From the NCBI GenBank assembly GCA_903944755.1, contig CAJATB010000129.1:1-18384 (forward strand): DNA of 18,384 bases, given 5' to 3'. This stretch comes from an uncultured Bacteroidota bacterium. GTDB lineage: Bacteria > Bacteroidota > Bacteroidia > Chitinophagales > Chitinophagaceae. Of this stretch, positions 1 to 7,847 are shown one piece after another (within the stretch, counting starts at the first letter, position 1; each line of letters starts with the position of its first letter). Made by a program: the position numbers and the translations under genes. The notes beneath the pieces are model-generated. The model did not search any database, was not told the origin of the DNA, and was given only the letters and a program-made list of their open reading frames with translations.

Positions 1-84
1 AAGCAAAAATATGAACGTATTGCCGAGCAATACCCAATGGTGGCAGCACTCAAAAGTAGGTTGAACTTAGAAATATATTTTTAG
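1..84 (+). CDS. C-terminal tail of an unidentified gene entering from the left (partial)
   Basis: Frame 1 is open from the first base and stops at a TAG at 82-84, giving 27 residues that begin KQKYERIAEQYPM and end with NLEIYF. The piece is charged and helical at its start and ends in a short hydrophobic segment. Its stop lies only 3 bases from the stop of the converging SUI1-type gene, consistent with a real gene end in compact DNA. The pattern of a lysine/glutamate-rich helix, an N/Y-P turn, then a leucine-rich tail is loosely like the C-terminus of Bacteroidota DnaX (DNA polymerase III gamma/tau), but the fragment is too short to identify. The call as a coding tail is moderate; any product name is a guess. 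Confidence 0.5.
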   Translation, partial: KQKYERIAEQYPMVAALKSRLNLEIYF

Positions 85-87
85 TAC

Positions 88-432
88 TTATAATTTAGCT
101 TTTGCATAGCCTTTTTGTTTCAAAAATTGAAACACTTTTTGGCGGTGGTCCCCCTGAATAATAATTTCACCCTCCTTTACCGAGCCACCTGTACCACAAT
201 GATTTTTGAGTGCCTTACCCAAAATATTCATATCGTCCTCACTACCAATGAAACCATAAACAATAGTAACTGTTTTGCCTGCACGATGTTTGGTTTCTAG
301 GATTACGCGCAAAGGTTGGTCGGCGCTATTCAATGTTTCAATAATTTCCTCATTATCAGTTGGAGGCGTATAATTTGGATCAGTACTATACACTAATGGG
401 GAACTACTAATAGCTTTATTTTTTTTACTCAT
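88..432 (-). CDS. SUI1/YciH-family translation initiation factor-like protein
   Basis: A 114-residue protein with a flexible N-terminal part (about 1-38) and a SUI1 (eIF1-like) domain at about 40-112. The family hallmark GTGGSVKEGEIIIQGD is at residues 80-95, preceded by the basic strand around LETKHRAGKTVTIVYG. Bacterial YciH proteins bind the small ribosomal subunit near the P site and are thought to influence start-site discrimination, by analogy with eIF1; the role in Bacteroidota is inferred. Length matches bacterial family members. It lies 25 bases downstream of the DUF4783 gene on the same strand, so the two are probably co-transcribed. Its stop nearly abuts that of the converging left-edge gene, and I see no hairpin terminator between them. 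Confidence 0.9.
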   Translation of the reverse strand: MSKKNKAISSSPLVYSTDPNYTPPTDNEEIIETLNSADQPLRVILETKHRAGKTVTIVYGFIGSEDDMNILGKALKNHCGTGGSVKEGEIIIQGDHRQKVFQFLKQKGYAKAKL

Positions 433-457
433 TATTACCCTGTTTTACGCACACCAT

Positions 458-847
458 TTAACTTACTCTAACGCTAACAATATGAAGTGTTTTTTTCTCT
501 ACTTGTAACAATAAGGTGAGGCTGTATTTGTTTTGTCCAGAAAGTAATTTTCCAGTAACATAAATGGTATTGCCTACTTTCCTTTCTGCATTCTTCTCAA
601 AACCAACAATATTTTTAGTATTGAAAAAGGATTGTAATTGCTGATTTGCCTCTTTTGCAGTCATTTGTCGTTGATTCACCATGTCTAGTAGCGTAACTTC
701 AACGGCTTCATCCCAAAATGGCAATAAACTGCTAAAATTAGCAGTTTGTAAAGTTTGTACAATTACATCCACCTCGTTTTGTGCATTTGCAGCAACAGTA
801 ACAAACGAAAACATAATGAACAGTAGTATTTGTCGGATCTTGACCAT
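458..847 (-). CDS. DUF4783 family secreted protein
   Basis: A 129-residue protein with a clear Sec signal peptide: basic MVKIR, a hydrophobic core at about 7-20, and a probable signal peptidase I site after ANA at residue 22. The mature part is small, about 107 residues. It has the alternating pattern of a compact alpha/beta fold of the NTF2-like type, with a helical segment around TAKEANQQLQSFF and then strands through the VTGKLLSGQNKYSLTLLLQV region. This fits DUF4783, a Bacteroidota family of unknown function. It has no cysteine after the signal peptide, so it should be soluble in the periplasm and not a lipoprotein. It is divergent from gpmI and precedes the SUI1-type gene by 25 bases. 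The family assignment comes from recognition of the sequence, not a search. Confidence 0.75.
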   Translation of the reverse strand: MVKIRQILLFIMFSFVTVAANAQNEVDVIVQTLQTANFSSLLPFWDEAVEVTLLDMVNQRQMTAKEANQQLQSFFNTKNIVGFEKNAERKVGNTIYVTGKLLSGQNKYSLTLLLQVEKKTLHIVSVRVS

Positions 848-875
848 TGTTAAAGATTAGAATAGCTTAAATTTG
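847..875 (+). promoter_or_regulatory. Probable Bacteroidota-type promoter for gpmI
   Basis: The string TAAATTTG at 868-875 fits the Bacteroidota -7 consensus TAnnTTTG exactly, and a TTG at 847-849 sits 18 bases upstream as a -33 element, within the usual spacing. Transcription would begin near 880, leaving a leader of roughly 70 bases before the gpmI ATG at 951. The -33 element overlaps the start codon of the divergent DUF4783 gene. Motifs of this length occur by chance in AT-rich DNA, so this is a good candidate and not a proven site. Confidence 0.45.
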
Positions 876-950
876 CAAAGTGCCTAGTATTTTGAAACTT
901 TGTGGTACAATCTAATAAAAACAAAGTTACGACTTTCAATACATAAGAAT

Positions 951-2468
951 ATGTCAAAAAAAGTGATTTTAGTGATAATGGACGGATGGGGCTTAGGTCA
1001 GGTTCCAAAAGCAGATGCCATACAACAGGCAAATGTGCCTTTTGTGCATAGTTTATACAACAACTACCCCCATTCTACTTTAATAACTTGCGGGGAAGAA
1101 GTGGGTTTGCCTGAGGGCCAAATGGGCAATAGCGAAGTGGGGCATCTAAATATAGGTGCAGGACGTATTGTGTACCAAGAACTACAAAGAATTAACGTCG
1201 CTGTTAAAAATGGCGAATTAGCTAAAAATAAAATTTTACTTGAAAGTATTCAATACGCAAAAGAAAATAACAAGCCATTGCATTTATTGGGCTTAGTGAG
1301 TGATGGAGGTGTACATGCGCATACAACACATTTAAAAGCAATTTGCGACATTTGTAAGGAGCAAGGTTTAACCAATGTATTCATTCATGCTTTTACCGAT
1401 GGAAGAGACACAGATCCTAAAAGCGGTTTGGGTTTTGTAGAAAATGTAGAAAACCATTTGAAAAATTCAGTTGGCAAAATTGCTACCATTAGCGGACGCT
1501 ATTATGCAATGGATAGAGATAAGAGATGGGAAAGAGTGAAACTAGCCTATGATGCGCTTGTGCACGCCGTTGGACCAACTGCCACTTCGGCATTAGCTGC
1601 AATTAAAGCGAACTACGATAATAATATCACCGATGAATTTATTAAGCCAACTATCCTTGTAGAAAACGGAGCACCTATTGCTACCATTAAAGACGGTGAC
1701 GCTGTATTGTGTTTTAATTTCAGAACCGACCGTTGCAGAGAAATAACAGAAGTGTTAACCCAGCAAGATTTTCATGAATTCAACATGCATAAATTACAGT
1801 TACATTATACTACCATCACTAAATATGACGAGACCTTTAAAAATGTAAACGTAATTTTCGAAAACGATAATTTAATAAATACATTAGGTGAAGTGCTGGC
1901 CGCAAATAACAAAAAACAAATTCGAATTGCAGAAACAGAAAAATACCCCCATGTAACTTTCTTTTTTAGTGGTGGTCGCGAAGTACCCTTCGATGGAGAA
2001 ACGCGCATAATGGCTCCTTCCCCTAAAGTTGCTACTTACGATTTACAACCAGCAATGAGTGCACAAGAATTAACAGACAAGTTATTACCCGAAATAAATG
2101 CCGGCAATCCTGATTTCGTTTGTTTGAATTACGCAAACGCTGATATGGTAGGGCACACAGGTATTTTTAGTGCTGTTGTTAAAGCCGTAGAAACAGTAGA
2201 TGGCTGTGTAGCACAAATTGTAACCGCTGGATTGAACAATGGCTATACCCTATTTATAATAGCCGATCATGGCAATGCGGATTTCATGATTAATGAAGAT
2301 GGCAGTCCTAATACAGCACATACCACCAATCCTGTCCCTTTCTTTATTATTGACAAAGACTGGAAAGGCAGTATTAAAGCTGGAAAGCTTGGAGATATCG
2401 CGCCCACTATATTGACGATGATGGGCATTGGGATTCCAAAAGAAATGACCGGAAATGTGTTAATTTAA
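951..2468 (+). CDS. gpmI: 2,3-bisphosphoglycerate-independent phosphoglycerate mutase
   Basis: Interconverts 3- and 2-phosphoglycerate in glycolysis and gluconeogenesis, using two Mn ions and a phosphoserine intermediate; cytosolic. From the ATG at 951 the protein is 505 residues, normal for the family. The metal-binding D11 is in VIMDGWG and the catalytic serine S61 is in GQMGNSEVGH. Substrate-binding GRDTDPKSG and DRDKRWER segments follow, and the C-terminal metal site ADHGNAD is at 438-444. The reading frame stays open upstream to a TTG at 900. The ATG is chosen because MSKKVILVIMDGWG is the normal N-terminus and the extra 17 codons look non-conserved. It is probably the first gene of an operon with the haem-binding protein (34-base gap), engB and the ABC transporter. 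Confidence 0.97.
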   Translation: MSKKVILVIMDGWGLGQVPKADAIQQANVPFVHSLYNNYPHSTLITCGEEVGLPEGQMGNSEVGHLNIGAGRIVYQELQRINVAVKNGELAKNKILLESIQYAKENNKPLHLLGLVSDGGVHAHTTHLKAICDICKEQGLTNVFIHAFTDGRDTDPKSGLGFVENVENHLKNSVGKIATISGRYYAMDRDKRWERVKLAYDALVHAVGPTATSALAAIKANYDNNITDEFIKPTILVENGAPIATIKDGDAVLCFNFRTDRCREITEVLTQQDFHEFNMHKLQLHYTTITKYDETFKNVNVIFENDNLINTLGEVLAANNKKQIRIAETEKYPHVTFFFSGGREVPFDGETRIMAPSPKVATYDLQPAMSAQELTDKLLPEINAGNPDFVCLNYANADMVGHTGIFSAVVKAVETVDGCVAQIVTAGLNNGYTLFIIADHGNADFMINEDGSPNTAHTTNPVPFFIIDKDWKGSIKAGKLGDIAPTILTMMGIGIPKEMTGNVLI

Positions 2469-2502
2469 CAGTAGTATATTTCATTTAACTAAATAATAAA
2501 TC

Positions 2503-3003
2503 ATGATAAAGAAAATTTTAATTGTACTTGCACTAGCATTAATTGTGATACAATTTATTCGTCCAGCACAAAATTTATCTGCTAACACAACTAATGATAT
2601 TAGTACGTTATATCCAATGCCTTCGGATGTTAAGTTAATTGTAGACAAAGCCTGTGCGGACTGTCATAGTAATAAAACCGCTTACCCTTGGTATGCAACT
2701 CTACAGCCAGTGGCCTTTTGGCTAGCTGATCATGTAAATGAAGGGAAAAGTGAATTCAATTACAATGAATTCGCTAGCTACCGCATTGCAAAACAAAACC
2801 ATAAATTAGAAGAAGTTATTGAACAAATAAAAGAGGGTGAAATGCCTTTATATTCTTACACATTAATTCACCGTGACGCAAATTTAACAGACGCAGAAAA
2901 AGCAACTTTAATTAATTGGTGTCAAAATATTATGGATACGCTAAAGGCAACTTATCCTGCAGATAGTTTAATATTGAAAAGAAAGCCTGAAACTGCCAAA
3001 TAA
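2503..3003 (+). CDS. Membrane-anchored haem-binding domain protein (CxxCH)
   Basis: A 166-residue protein with an N-terminal hydrophobic segment at about 4-19 (ILIVLALALIVIQFI) that probably acts as an uncleaved anchor, placing the rest in the periplasm. A single c-type haem motif, C51-A-D-C54-H55, follows. The later sequence has the aromatic and helical pattern of the Bacteroidota 'haem-binding domain' family: YPWYATLQPV, then the GEMPLYSYTLIH segment, whose methionine or histidine could serve as distal haem ligand. Such proteins are likely small electron carriers or haem sensors, but no substrate is known. It lies 34 bases after gpmI and 12 bases before engB, so it is probably co-transcribed with both. 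The functional link to those neighbours is not obvious. Confidence 0.85.
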   Translation: MIKKILIVLALALIVIQFIRPAQNLSANTTNDISTLYPMPSDVKLIVDKACADCHSNKTAYPWYATLQPVAFWLADHVNEGKSEFNYNEFASYRIAKQNHKLEEVIEQIKEGEMPLYSYTLIHRDANLTDAEKATLINWCQNIMDTLKATYPADSLILKRKPETAK

Positions 3004-3015
3004 GGCAGCATTAAT

Positions 3016-3663
3016 ATGAAAATTGTAAAAGCAACTTATTTAATCTCAAGCCCTGGCTTTGAGCAGTGTCCTAAATTACAAGTACCCGAGTACGCATTTA
3101 TTGGAAGAAGTAATGTGGGGAAATCCTCCATTATTAATGCCATTTGTAATCAAAAGGGTTTAGCCAAAACCTCTGGCACTCCAGGTAAAACACAATTAAT
3201 TAACCACTTTGAAATAATGAGCACTAATAAAAAGGGCCCATGGGAAAAGTGGTTTATTGTGGATTTGCCAGGTTATGGCTTTGCTAAAGTTTCACAAAGT
3301 AGCAGACGTCGTTGGGAACAAATGATTGAGAACTATTTAAGAAAAAGACCCAACCTAAATCGAGTTTTTGTTTTAATAGACGCAAGGCATGCTCCTCAAA
3401 AAATTGACCTTGAATTTATTGAGCAAATGTATAAATGGGAAATCCCTTACACCCTCCTATTTACAAAATCAGACAAGGAAAAACCAGCTGTAGTAAAAAG
3501 AAATGTACAAGCCATGTTTGATACCCTAAAAGAAATGTTGCCTTTTTTACCAGAAGGCTTTGTTACTAGTGCTGAAAAGAAAACAGGGGTGGAAGAAGTT
3601 GTGGCATGTATTGATAGATACAACCAACTTTTCAATGACACTGCAGATGCAGATCGTAAATAA
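3016..3663 (+). CDS. engB: Ribosome biogenesis GTP-binding protein YihA/YsxC (EngB)
   Basis: A TRAFAC-class GTPase needed for late assembly of the large ribosomal subunit. All nucleotide-binding motifs are visible in the 215-residue protein: G1 GRSNVGKS at 30-37, the G2 threonine T55 in SGTPGKTQ, G3 DLPG at 83-86, G4 TKSD at 150-153 and G5 SAE at 185-187. The SGTPGKTQLINHFE segment and the DLPGYGFAKVS switch II region are diagnostic of EngB as opposed to Era or Der. Length is normal, with a short acidic tail. The ATG at 3016 follows the haem-binding gene stop by 12 bases, and the ABC transporter begins 25 bases downstream, indicating one operon. Confidence 0.97.
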   Translation: MKIVKATYLISSPGFEQCPKLQVPEYAFIGRSNVGKSSIINAICNQKGLAKTSGTPGKTQLINHFEIMSTNKKGPWEKWFIVDLPGYGFAKVSQSSRRRWEQMIENYLRKRPNLNRVFVLIDARHAPQKIDLEFIEQMYKWEIPYTLLFTKSDKEKPAVVKRNVQAMFDTLKEMLPFLPEGFVTSAEKKTGVEEVVACIDRYNQLFNDTADADRK

Positions 3664-3688
3664 TTAATTTGACAACCTAAAGCAACTT

Positions 3689-5458
3689 ATGAAGATTCTT
3701 ATCCAATATATTAAACCCTTTAGGTCACTGGTTTTAGTGGCTTTTATATTAGCGGGCATTAACCAAACATTTTCCATGTTCGACCCAATGTTATTTGGGC
3801 GACTTATTGACGAATTTGCAAAGAACCCTTTAGTAGATGCATTAGGCAACCCGAGGACTCAGGCCGTTTTTTTCAAAGGGGTTGGAAATATTTTATTGCT
3901 ATTAGTGGGAACCGCAATGGTTAGCAGGATTGCGAAAGCCTTTCAAGACTACACCGTGAATGTAATTATTCAAAAATTTGGTGCAGCCTTATTCACTGAT
4001 GGGTTAAGGCATTCTATGCAGCTACCTTTCCAAGCCTTTGAAGACCAAAGAAGCGGGGAAACATTGTCCATTTTAACAAAAGCGAGAGCAGATTGCGAAA
4101 AGTTTATTAGCTATGTAATTAATGTCGTTTTTGGAATTATTGTTAGCATTGTTTTTATTTCTATCTACGCCACTAAGCTTCATTGGTCCATCATGCCTAT
4201 TTATATTTTTGGAGCTAGTATGATTGCCTATGTAACCAACTTACTTAGCAAGCGAATTAAAGTAATTCAAAAAAATATAGTAAAGGAAACAACTACCCTA
4301 GCAGGTACCACTACCGAAAGCTTGCGCAATATTGAATTGGTAAAAAGTTTGGGCTTGACCACACAAGAAATTAATAGACTTAATAATAATACCTATAAAA
4401 TACTTGCCCTTGAATTAAGAAAAGTAAAAAATATTCGTTCTTTAAGTTTTATTCAGGGTACCATGGTAAACTTCCTAAGACAAGTAATAACCTTTACTTT
4501 AATGTGGCTTATTTTTAAAGAGATTTTAACAGTCGGCCAGTTGATCTCCTTACAGTTTTATAGCTTTTTTATTTTTGGACCATTACAAGAAATTGGTAGT
4601 ATTATTTTAAGCTATAGAGAAACAGAAGCCTCCTTAAATAATTTCGATGCCTTAATGAAGAAGCCAATAGAGCAAATACCTGCAAATCCAATCGCAATTG
4701 GCCCTATTGAGCGCTTAGCATTTAGCCATGTTGGTTTCAAGCATCAAACAGCAAATTTTAAAGCCATTGACGACATTTGTTTTTCTGCAAATAAAGGAGA
4801 AACAATAGCTTTCGTTGGCCCATCTGGTGCAGGTAAAAGCACGTTAGTGAAATTATTGGTTGGCTTGTATCAAGCACAAGAAGGAAAAATAATGGTGAAC
4901 GATGTTGATACCAATGATATTGACATGACAGCACTGCGAAATCAGATAAGCTTTGTAACCCAGGATACACAACTATTTGCAGGCACTATTAAGGAAAACC
5001 TAGCTTTTGTAGCACCAGAAGCAACGGAGGCTGAAATGTTAATTGCACTTGAAAAAGCAAGTTGCACTAATATACTGGATAAGGGCGGTGATGGTTTGGC
5101 GACATTAATTGGCGAAGGTGGGTTAAAACTAAGTGGTGGAGAAAAACAAAGGCTGTCTATTGCAAGAGCCTTGCTAAGACATCCGCACTTGTTAATTTTT
5201 GACGAAGCAACTTCTTCGCTTGACAGTTTAACAGAGGAGTCTATCACAGACACTATAAAAACACTTTCGACAGAAAGAGCTCAAATAACTATCATGATTG
5301 CGCATCGTTTAAGTACTATTATTCATGCAACAAAAATATACGTCCTAGAAAAGGGACAAGTAATTGAATCTGGCACACACCAATCCCTACTAGAAGAAAA
5401 AGGGCTATACTATGCCATGTGGAGACAACAAATTGGAGAACGTCGAGAAACTGAATAA
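3689..5458 (+). CDS. ABC transporter half-molecule, permease fused to ATPase (MsbA-like exporter)
   Basis: A 589-residue type IV ABC exporter half-transporter, expected to work as a dimer in the inner membrane. Residues about 1-320 form the six-helix transmembrane domain; about 345-580 form the ATPase. Walker A GPSGAGKST is at 377-385, a Q-loop glutamine in FVTQDTQLF, the signature LSGGEKQ at 481-487, Walker B ending in D505-E506, and the switch histidine H539 in IAHRLST. The ATPase is most like lipid or multidrug exporters of the MsbA class. The substrate cannot be read from the sequence, so no symbol is given. It is the last gene of the gpmI-engB run and is followed at once by a strong hairpin terminator. 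Confidence 0.92.
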   Translation: MKILIQYIKPFRSLVLVAFILAGINQTFSMFDPMLFGRLIDEFAKNPLVDALGNPRTQAVFFKGVGNILLLLVGTAMVSRIAKAFQDYTVNVIIQKFGAALFTDGLRHSMQLPFQAFEDQRSGETLSILTKARADCEKFISYVINVVFGIIVSIVFISIYATKLHWSIMPIYIFGASMIAYVTNLLSKRIKVIQKNIVKETTTLAGTTTESLRNIELVKSLGLTTQEINRLNNNTYKILALELRKVKNIRSLSFIQGTMVNFLRQVITFTLMWLIFKEILTVGQLISLQFYSFFIFGPLQEIGSIILSYRETEASLNNFDALMKKPIEQIPANPIAIGPIERLAFSHVGFKHQTANFKAIDDICFSANKGETIAFVGPSGAGKSTLVKLLVGLYQAQEGKIMVNDVDTNDIDMTALRNQISFVTQDTQLFAGTIKENLAFVAPEATEAEMLIALEKASCTNILDKGGDGLATLIGEGGLKLSGGEKQRLSIARALLRHPHLLIFDEATSSLDSLTEESITDTIKTLSTERAQITIMIAHRLSTIIHATKIYVLEKGQVIESGTHQSLLEEKGLYYAMWRQQIGERRETE

Positions 5459-5462
5459 AAAT

Positions 5463-5508
5463 AAAAGTTTGATTGTAAATAGGAAACTATTCGCGATCAA
5501 ACTTTTTT
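5463..5508 (+). terminator. Intrinsic terminator of the gpmI-ABC operon, overlapping the opposing gene's end
   Basis: The left arm 5463-5482 pairs with the right arm 5487-5506. It has eleven Watson-Crick pairs at the base, two G-U wobbles around a G-C pair, one A/C mismatch, then five more pairs closed by a GAAA tetraloop at 5483-5486. A run of six T (5503-5508) completes a rho-independent terminator for the plus strand. Read the other way, the arm is followed by an A/T-rich TTTTATTT tract, so it can also act on the minus-strand DUF2721 gene. The right arm contains the stop and last six codons of that gene. Confidence 0.8.
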
Positions 5509-5930
5509 CTTAAATACTCCATCACAGAAGGATCCTCTAGCCCTTCAATATCACTTAATTCTAATTCAATAGCACGCGTGCTTAAACGTATTTCAATTAA
5601 GGAAAGAAAAATAGATATCGAGAAGCTTATCAAACTAACTGCAAATACAAATTTTGCGATAAATTGAAGGTCAATAAAAATAAAAAACATGGATAGAATT
5701 GAAAAAAGCACGCAAGCAACTCCCCATGTCTGCATATTCTGAATCAGCTTTAGACGGTATTTTATATTCTTGATTTGCCCAAATATAATATGCCTTTGCT
5801 CGTGTGACTTATAATTGTCATGCAAAATCCTGACCCGATTGGACAAAGCCAAAAAACGGTTGGTATAGGCAAGCATTATTAAGCTTATTGCCGGAAAAAG
5901 AAGTGCCGGTACATTAACAGATAATTCCAT
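5487..5930 (-). CDS. DUF2721 family membrane protein
   Basis: A 147-residue integral membrane protein. The first hydrophobic helix is at about 7-23 (VPALLFPAISLIMLAYT), followed by a charged cytoplasmic-type stretch (NRFLALSNRVRILHDNY, then histidine- and lysine-rich residues to about 68). Two closely spaced helices follow at about 70-88 and 90-112, and a charged C-terminal tail includes RLSTRAIELELSDIEG. This layout, with the NR...LSNRVR motif after the first helix, fits DUF2721, a widespread family of unknown function. The ATG at 5930 is 44 bases from the divergent uvrC start. The final codons and stop are embedded in the terminator hairpin of the converging ABC transporter operon. Confidence 0.8.
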   Translation of the reverse strand: MELSVNVPALLFPAISLIMLAYTNRFLALSNRVRILHDNYKSHEQRHIIFGQIKNIKYRLKLIQNMQTWGVACVLFSILSMFFIFIDLQFIAKFVFAVSLISFSISIFLSLIEIRLSTRAIELELSDIEGLEDPSVMEYLRKKFDRE

Positions 5931-5932
5931 GA

Positions 5933-5957
5933 CACAAAAATATAAAGTATTTTTGTG
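5933..5957. promoter_or_regulatory. Perfect inverted repeat with back-to-back -7 boxes between DUF2721 and uvrC
   Basis: CACAAAAATA (5933-5942), the five bases TAAAG, then TATTTTTGTG (5948-5957) form a perfect 10-base inverted repeat. Each arm contains TATTTTTG, an exact match to the Bacteroidota -7 consensus TAnnTTTG: on the plus strand at 5948-5955 facing uvrC, and on the minus strand at 5942-5935 facing DUF2721. No good TTG -33 element is found at normal spacing; the nearest on the minus strand is about 25 bases away. It could be a pair of overlapping promoters, an operator, or both. Confidence 0.45.
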
Positions 5958-5974
5958 CTTTCGGAATCAATCCT

Positions 5975-7774
5975 ATGGAAAAAGACGTTTTTAAGAAAAT
6001 ACAGCCAAGTATACCCCAGGATCCTGGAATTTATCAATATTTTGATGAAAACGGAACCCTATTGTATGTAGGAAAGGCCAAAAATATAAGAAAAAGGGTA
6101 AGCTCCTATTTTTTTTCTACACAGCATACCCAAAAAACGATCGAATTAGTTCAACGTATACAGGATATTCAATACACACTTGTCGACTCCGAACATGATG
6201 CATTTATTTTGGAAAATGAACTTATTAAAAACTACCAACCAAAATATAATATCAATTTAAAGGACGATAAAACCTACCCTTATATTGTCATAAAAAATGA
6301 ATCTTTCCCAAGGGTATTTTTAACTAGAAGAAAAATAAAAGATGGCTCCACTTATATTGGTCCATTTACACATGTATTAGCAGTTCGTGAATTAATAAAC
6401 CATATTAAACATACTATACCACTCAGGACATGCACTTTGCCACTTACTAAAAAGAACATTGAACAAGGTAAATTTAAAGTGTGTTTAGAATATCATTTAG
6501 GTAACTGTCTCGGACCTTGCCAAGGACTACAAACAGCTGACGCTTATAACGAATCTATTAACCAGGTACAAGCCTTATTGAAAGGGAATATTAAGCCCGT
6601 TATTCAAGAATTAACTGAACAAATGCAAGCCGAAGCTAGTAAAATGGCTTTCGAAAAAGCAGGATTAACTAAAAGGAAGATTGAAGAACTAGAAACGTAT
6701 CAAACTAAATCGGTGGTGTATACGAAACACCAACACGCCATGGATGTATTTAGTATTGCACATGATACGGACCAAGCTTATGTTAGCTATATGATGGTAA
6801 AAGAAGGACGGATTATTCAAACACATATTTTACCCCTAAGTGTTCCATTGGAGGAAGGCAAAGAAACAATACTCGCTTTTGCGATACATTATTTTAGAAG
6901 CAACTTAGCATCCAATGCAAAGGAAATAATTGTGCCTTTTGAAATTGAAGAAAAAAATCCAGCTGTTAAATACACCATTCCCCTGCAAGGTGAAAAAGCA
7001 CAACTATTAGCTTTGTCACAAAAAAATGCCGATTACGCATTAAGGGATAATAAACATAAACAGCAATTGGTTCAAGTTGACCTAGTTTCGCCCAATCAGG
7101 TATTAAGTGAACTAAAGCAGCTTTTACACCTACCTGCTGTTCCCACCCATATTGAATGTTTTGATAACTCAAATTTCCAGGGCGCTTATCCTGTTTCCGC
7201 AATGGTGTGCTTTAAAAATGGAGTGCCGAGTAAATCAGACTATCGAAAGTTTAATATAAAAACAGTGGTTGGTATTAATGACTTTGCTAGCATGAAGGAA
7301 TCAGTGTATAGGCGCTATAAATCGGTTGTAGAGAAGAAACAACCACTACCTCAGCTTATTGTAATTGATGGCGGTAAAGGGCAGCTAAGCTCCGCCTTAG
7401 AGGCATTGACCGAATTGGGTATACAAGACAAGGTTACCACAGTGGGATTGGCTAAGAATATTGAAGAACTCTTTTTCCCGGGAGACAAGCAATCTATTTT
7501 ACTAAATTGGAATAATGAGCCACATAAGTTACTACGCAATATAAGGGATGAAGTGCACCGTTTTGGTATACAGTTTCACCGAAGCAAGCGCTCTAAAGGT
7601 GCATTAGCTACTAGCTTAGACGACATCCCAGGCATAGGTCCCAAAACAAAAGAGATGCTTTTGCTTTACTTTAAGTCGGTGCAGAAAATAAAGGAAGCTA
7701 ATTTCGAAATACTTTCGGGTGTAATTGGCGCACAAAAAGCTAAACTTATTGTCGACCATTTTGATACTGACTAA
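5975..7774 (+). CDS. uvrC: Excinuclease ABC subunit C
   Basis: The dual-incision nuclease of nucleotide excision repair, acting on UvrB-DNA complexes; 599 residues, normal length. The N-terminal GIY-YIG nuclease has G18-I-Y20 and Y31-V-G33 with catalytic R39. Four cysteines, C153, C170, C178 and C182, have the 8 and 4 residue spacing of the [4Fe-4S] ligands reported for E. coli UvrC. A UVR helical domain (UvrB contact) is at about 207-240. The RNase H-like C-terminal nuclease has D397 (CFDNSNFQG), D465 (VIDGGKGQ) and H528 (EVHRFGIQFHR). A helix-hairpin-helix at about 549-590 contains DDIPGIGPKT. It stands alone on the plus strand, divergent from DUF2721 and closed by a strong terminator. Confidence 0.97.
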   Translation: MEKDVFKKIQPSIPQDPGIYQYFDENGTLLYVGKAKNIRKRVSSYFFSTQHTQKTIELVQRIQDIQYTLVDSEHDAFILENELIKNYQPKYNINLKDDKTYPYIVIKNESFPRVFLTRRKIKDGSTYIGPFTHVLAVRELINHIKHTIPLRTCTLPLTKKNIEQGKFKVCLEYHLGNCLGPCQGLQTADAYNESINQVQALLKGNIKPVIQELTEQMQAEASKMAFEKAGLTKRKIEELETYQTKSVVYTKHQHAMDVFSIAHDTDQAYVSYMMVKEGRIIQTHILPLSVPLEEGKETILAFAIHYFRSNLASNAKEIIVPFEIEEKNPAVKYTIPLQGEKAQLLALSQKNADYALRDNKHKQQLVQVDLVSPNQVLSELKQLLHLPAVPTHIECFDNSNFQGAYPVSAMVCFKNGVPSKSDYRKFNIKTVVGINDFASMKESVYRRYKSVVEKKQPLPQLIVIDGGKGQLSSALEALTELGIQDKVTTVGLAKNIEELFFPGDKQSILLNWNNEPHKLLRNIRDEVHRFGIQFHRSKRSKGALATSLDDIPGIGPKTKEMLLLYFKSVQKIKEANFEILSGVIGAQKAKLIVDHFDTD

Positions 7775-7787
7775 GAAATAACACTTC

Positions 7788-7826
7788 AAAAAAAGGGGCC
7801 CACGAAATTCGTGGGCCCCTTTTTTT
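7788..7826. terminator. Bidirectional intrinsic terminator between uvrC and gldN
   Basis: Seven A (7788-7794), the arm GGGGCCCACG (7795-7804), the loop AAATT, the arm CGTGGGCCCC (7810-7819) and seven T (7820-7826) form a perfectly symmetrical structure. The 10-bp stem is GC-rich against an AT-rich background. Because both flanks end in a T-run on their own strand, it can stop transcription of uvrC (plus) and of the gld operon (minus). It starts 13 bases after the uvrC stop and ends 21 bases before the gldN stop. Confidence 0.95.
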
Positions 7827-7847
7827 GAATATTTTAAAATGGTCGGT

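Noticed and set aside
900..950. TTG start giving gpmI a 17-residue N-terminal extension
   Set aside because: The extension does not look like the GpmI N-terminus. The ATG at 951 gives the standard MSKKVILVIMDGWG start and the normal length.
850..1032. 60-residue minus-strand frame upstream of DUF4783
   Set aside because: It overlaps the start of gpmI and the gpmI promoter region and has no recognisable features.
4942..5253. 103-residue open frame antisense to the ABC transporter ATPase
   Set aside because: It lies wholly within strongly conserved ATPase motifs on the other strand and has a serine/proline-rich shadow composition with no domain.
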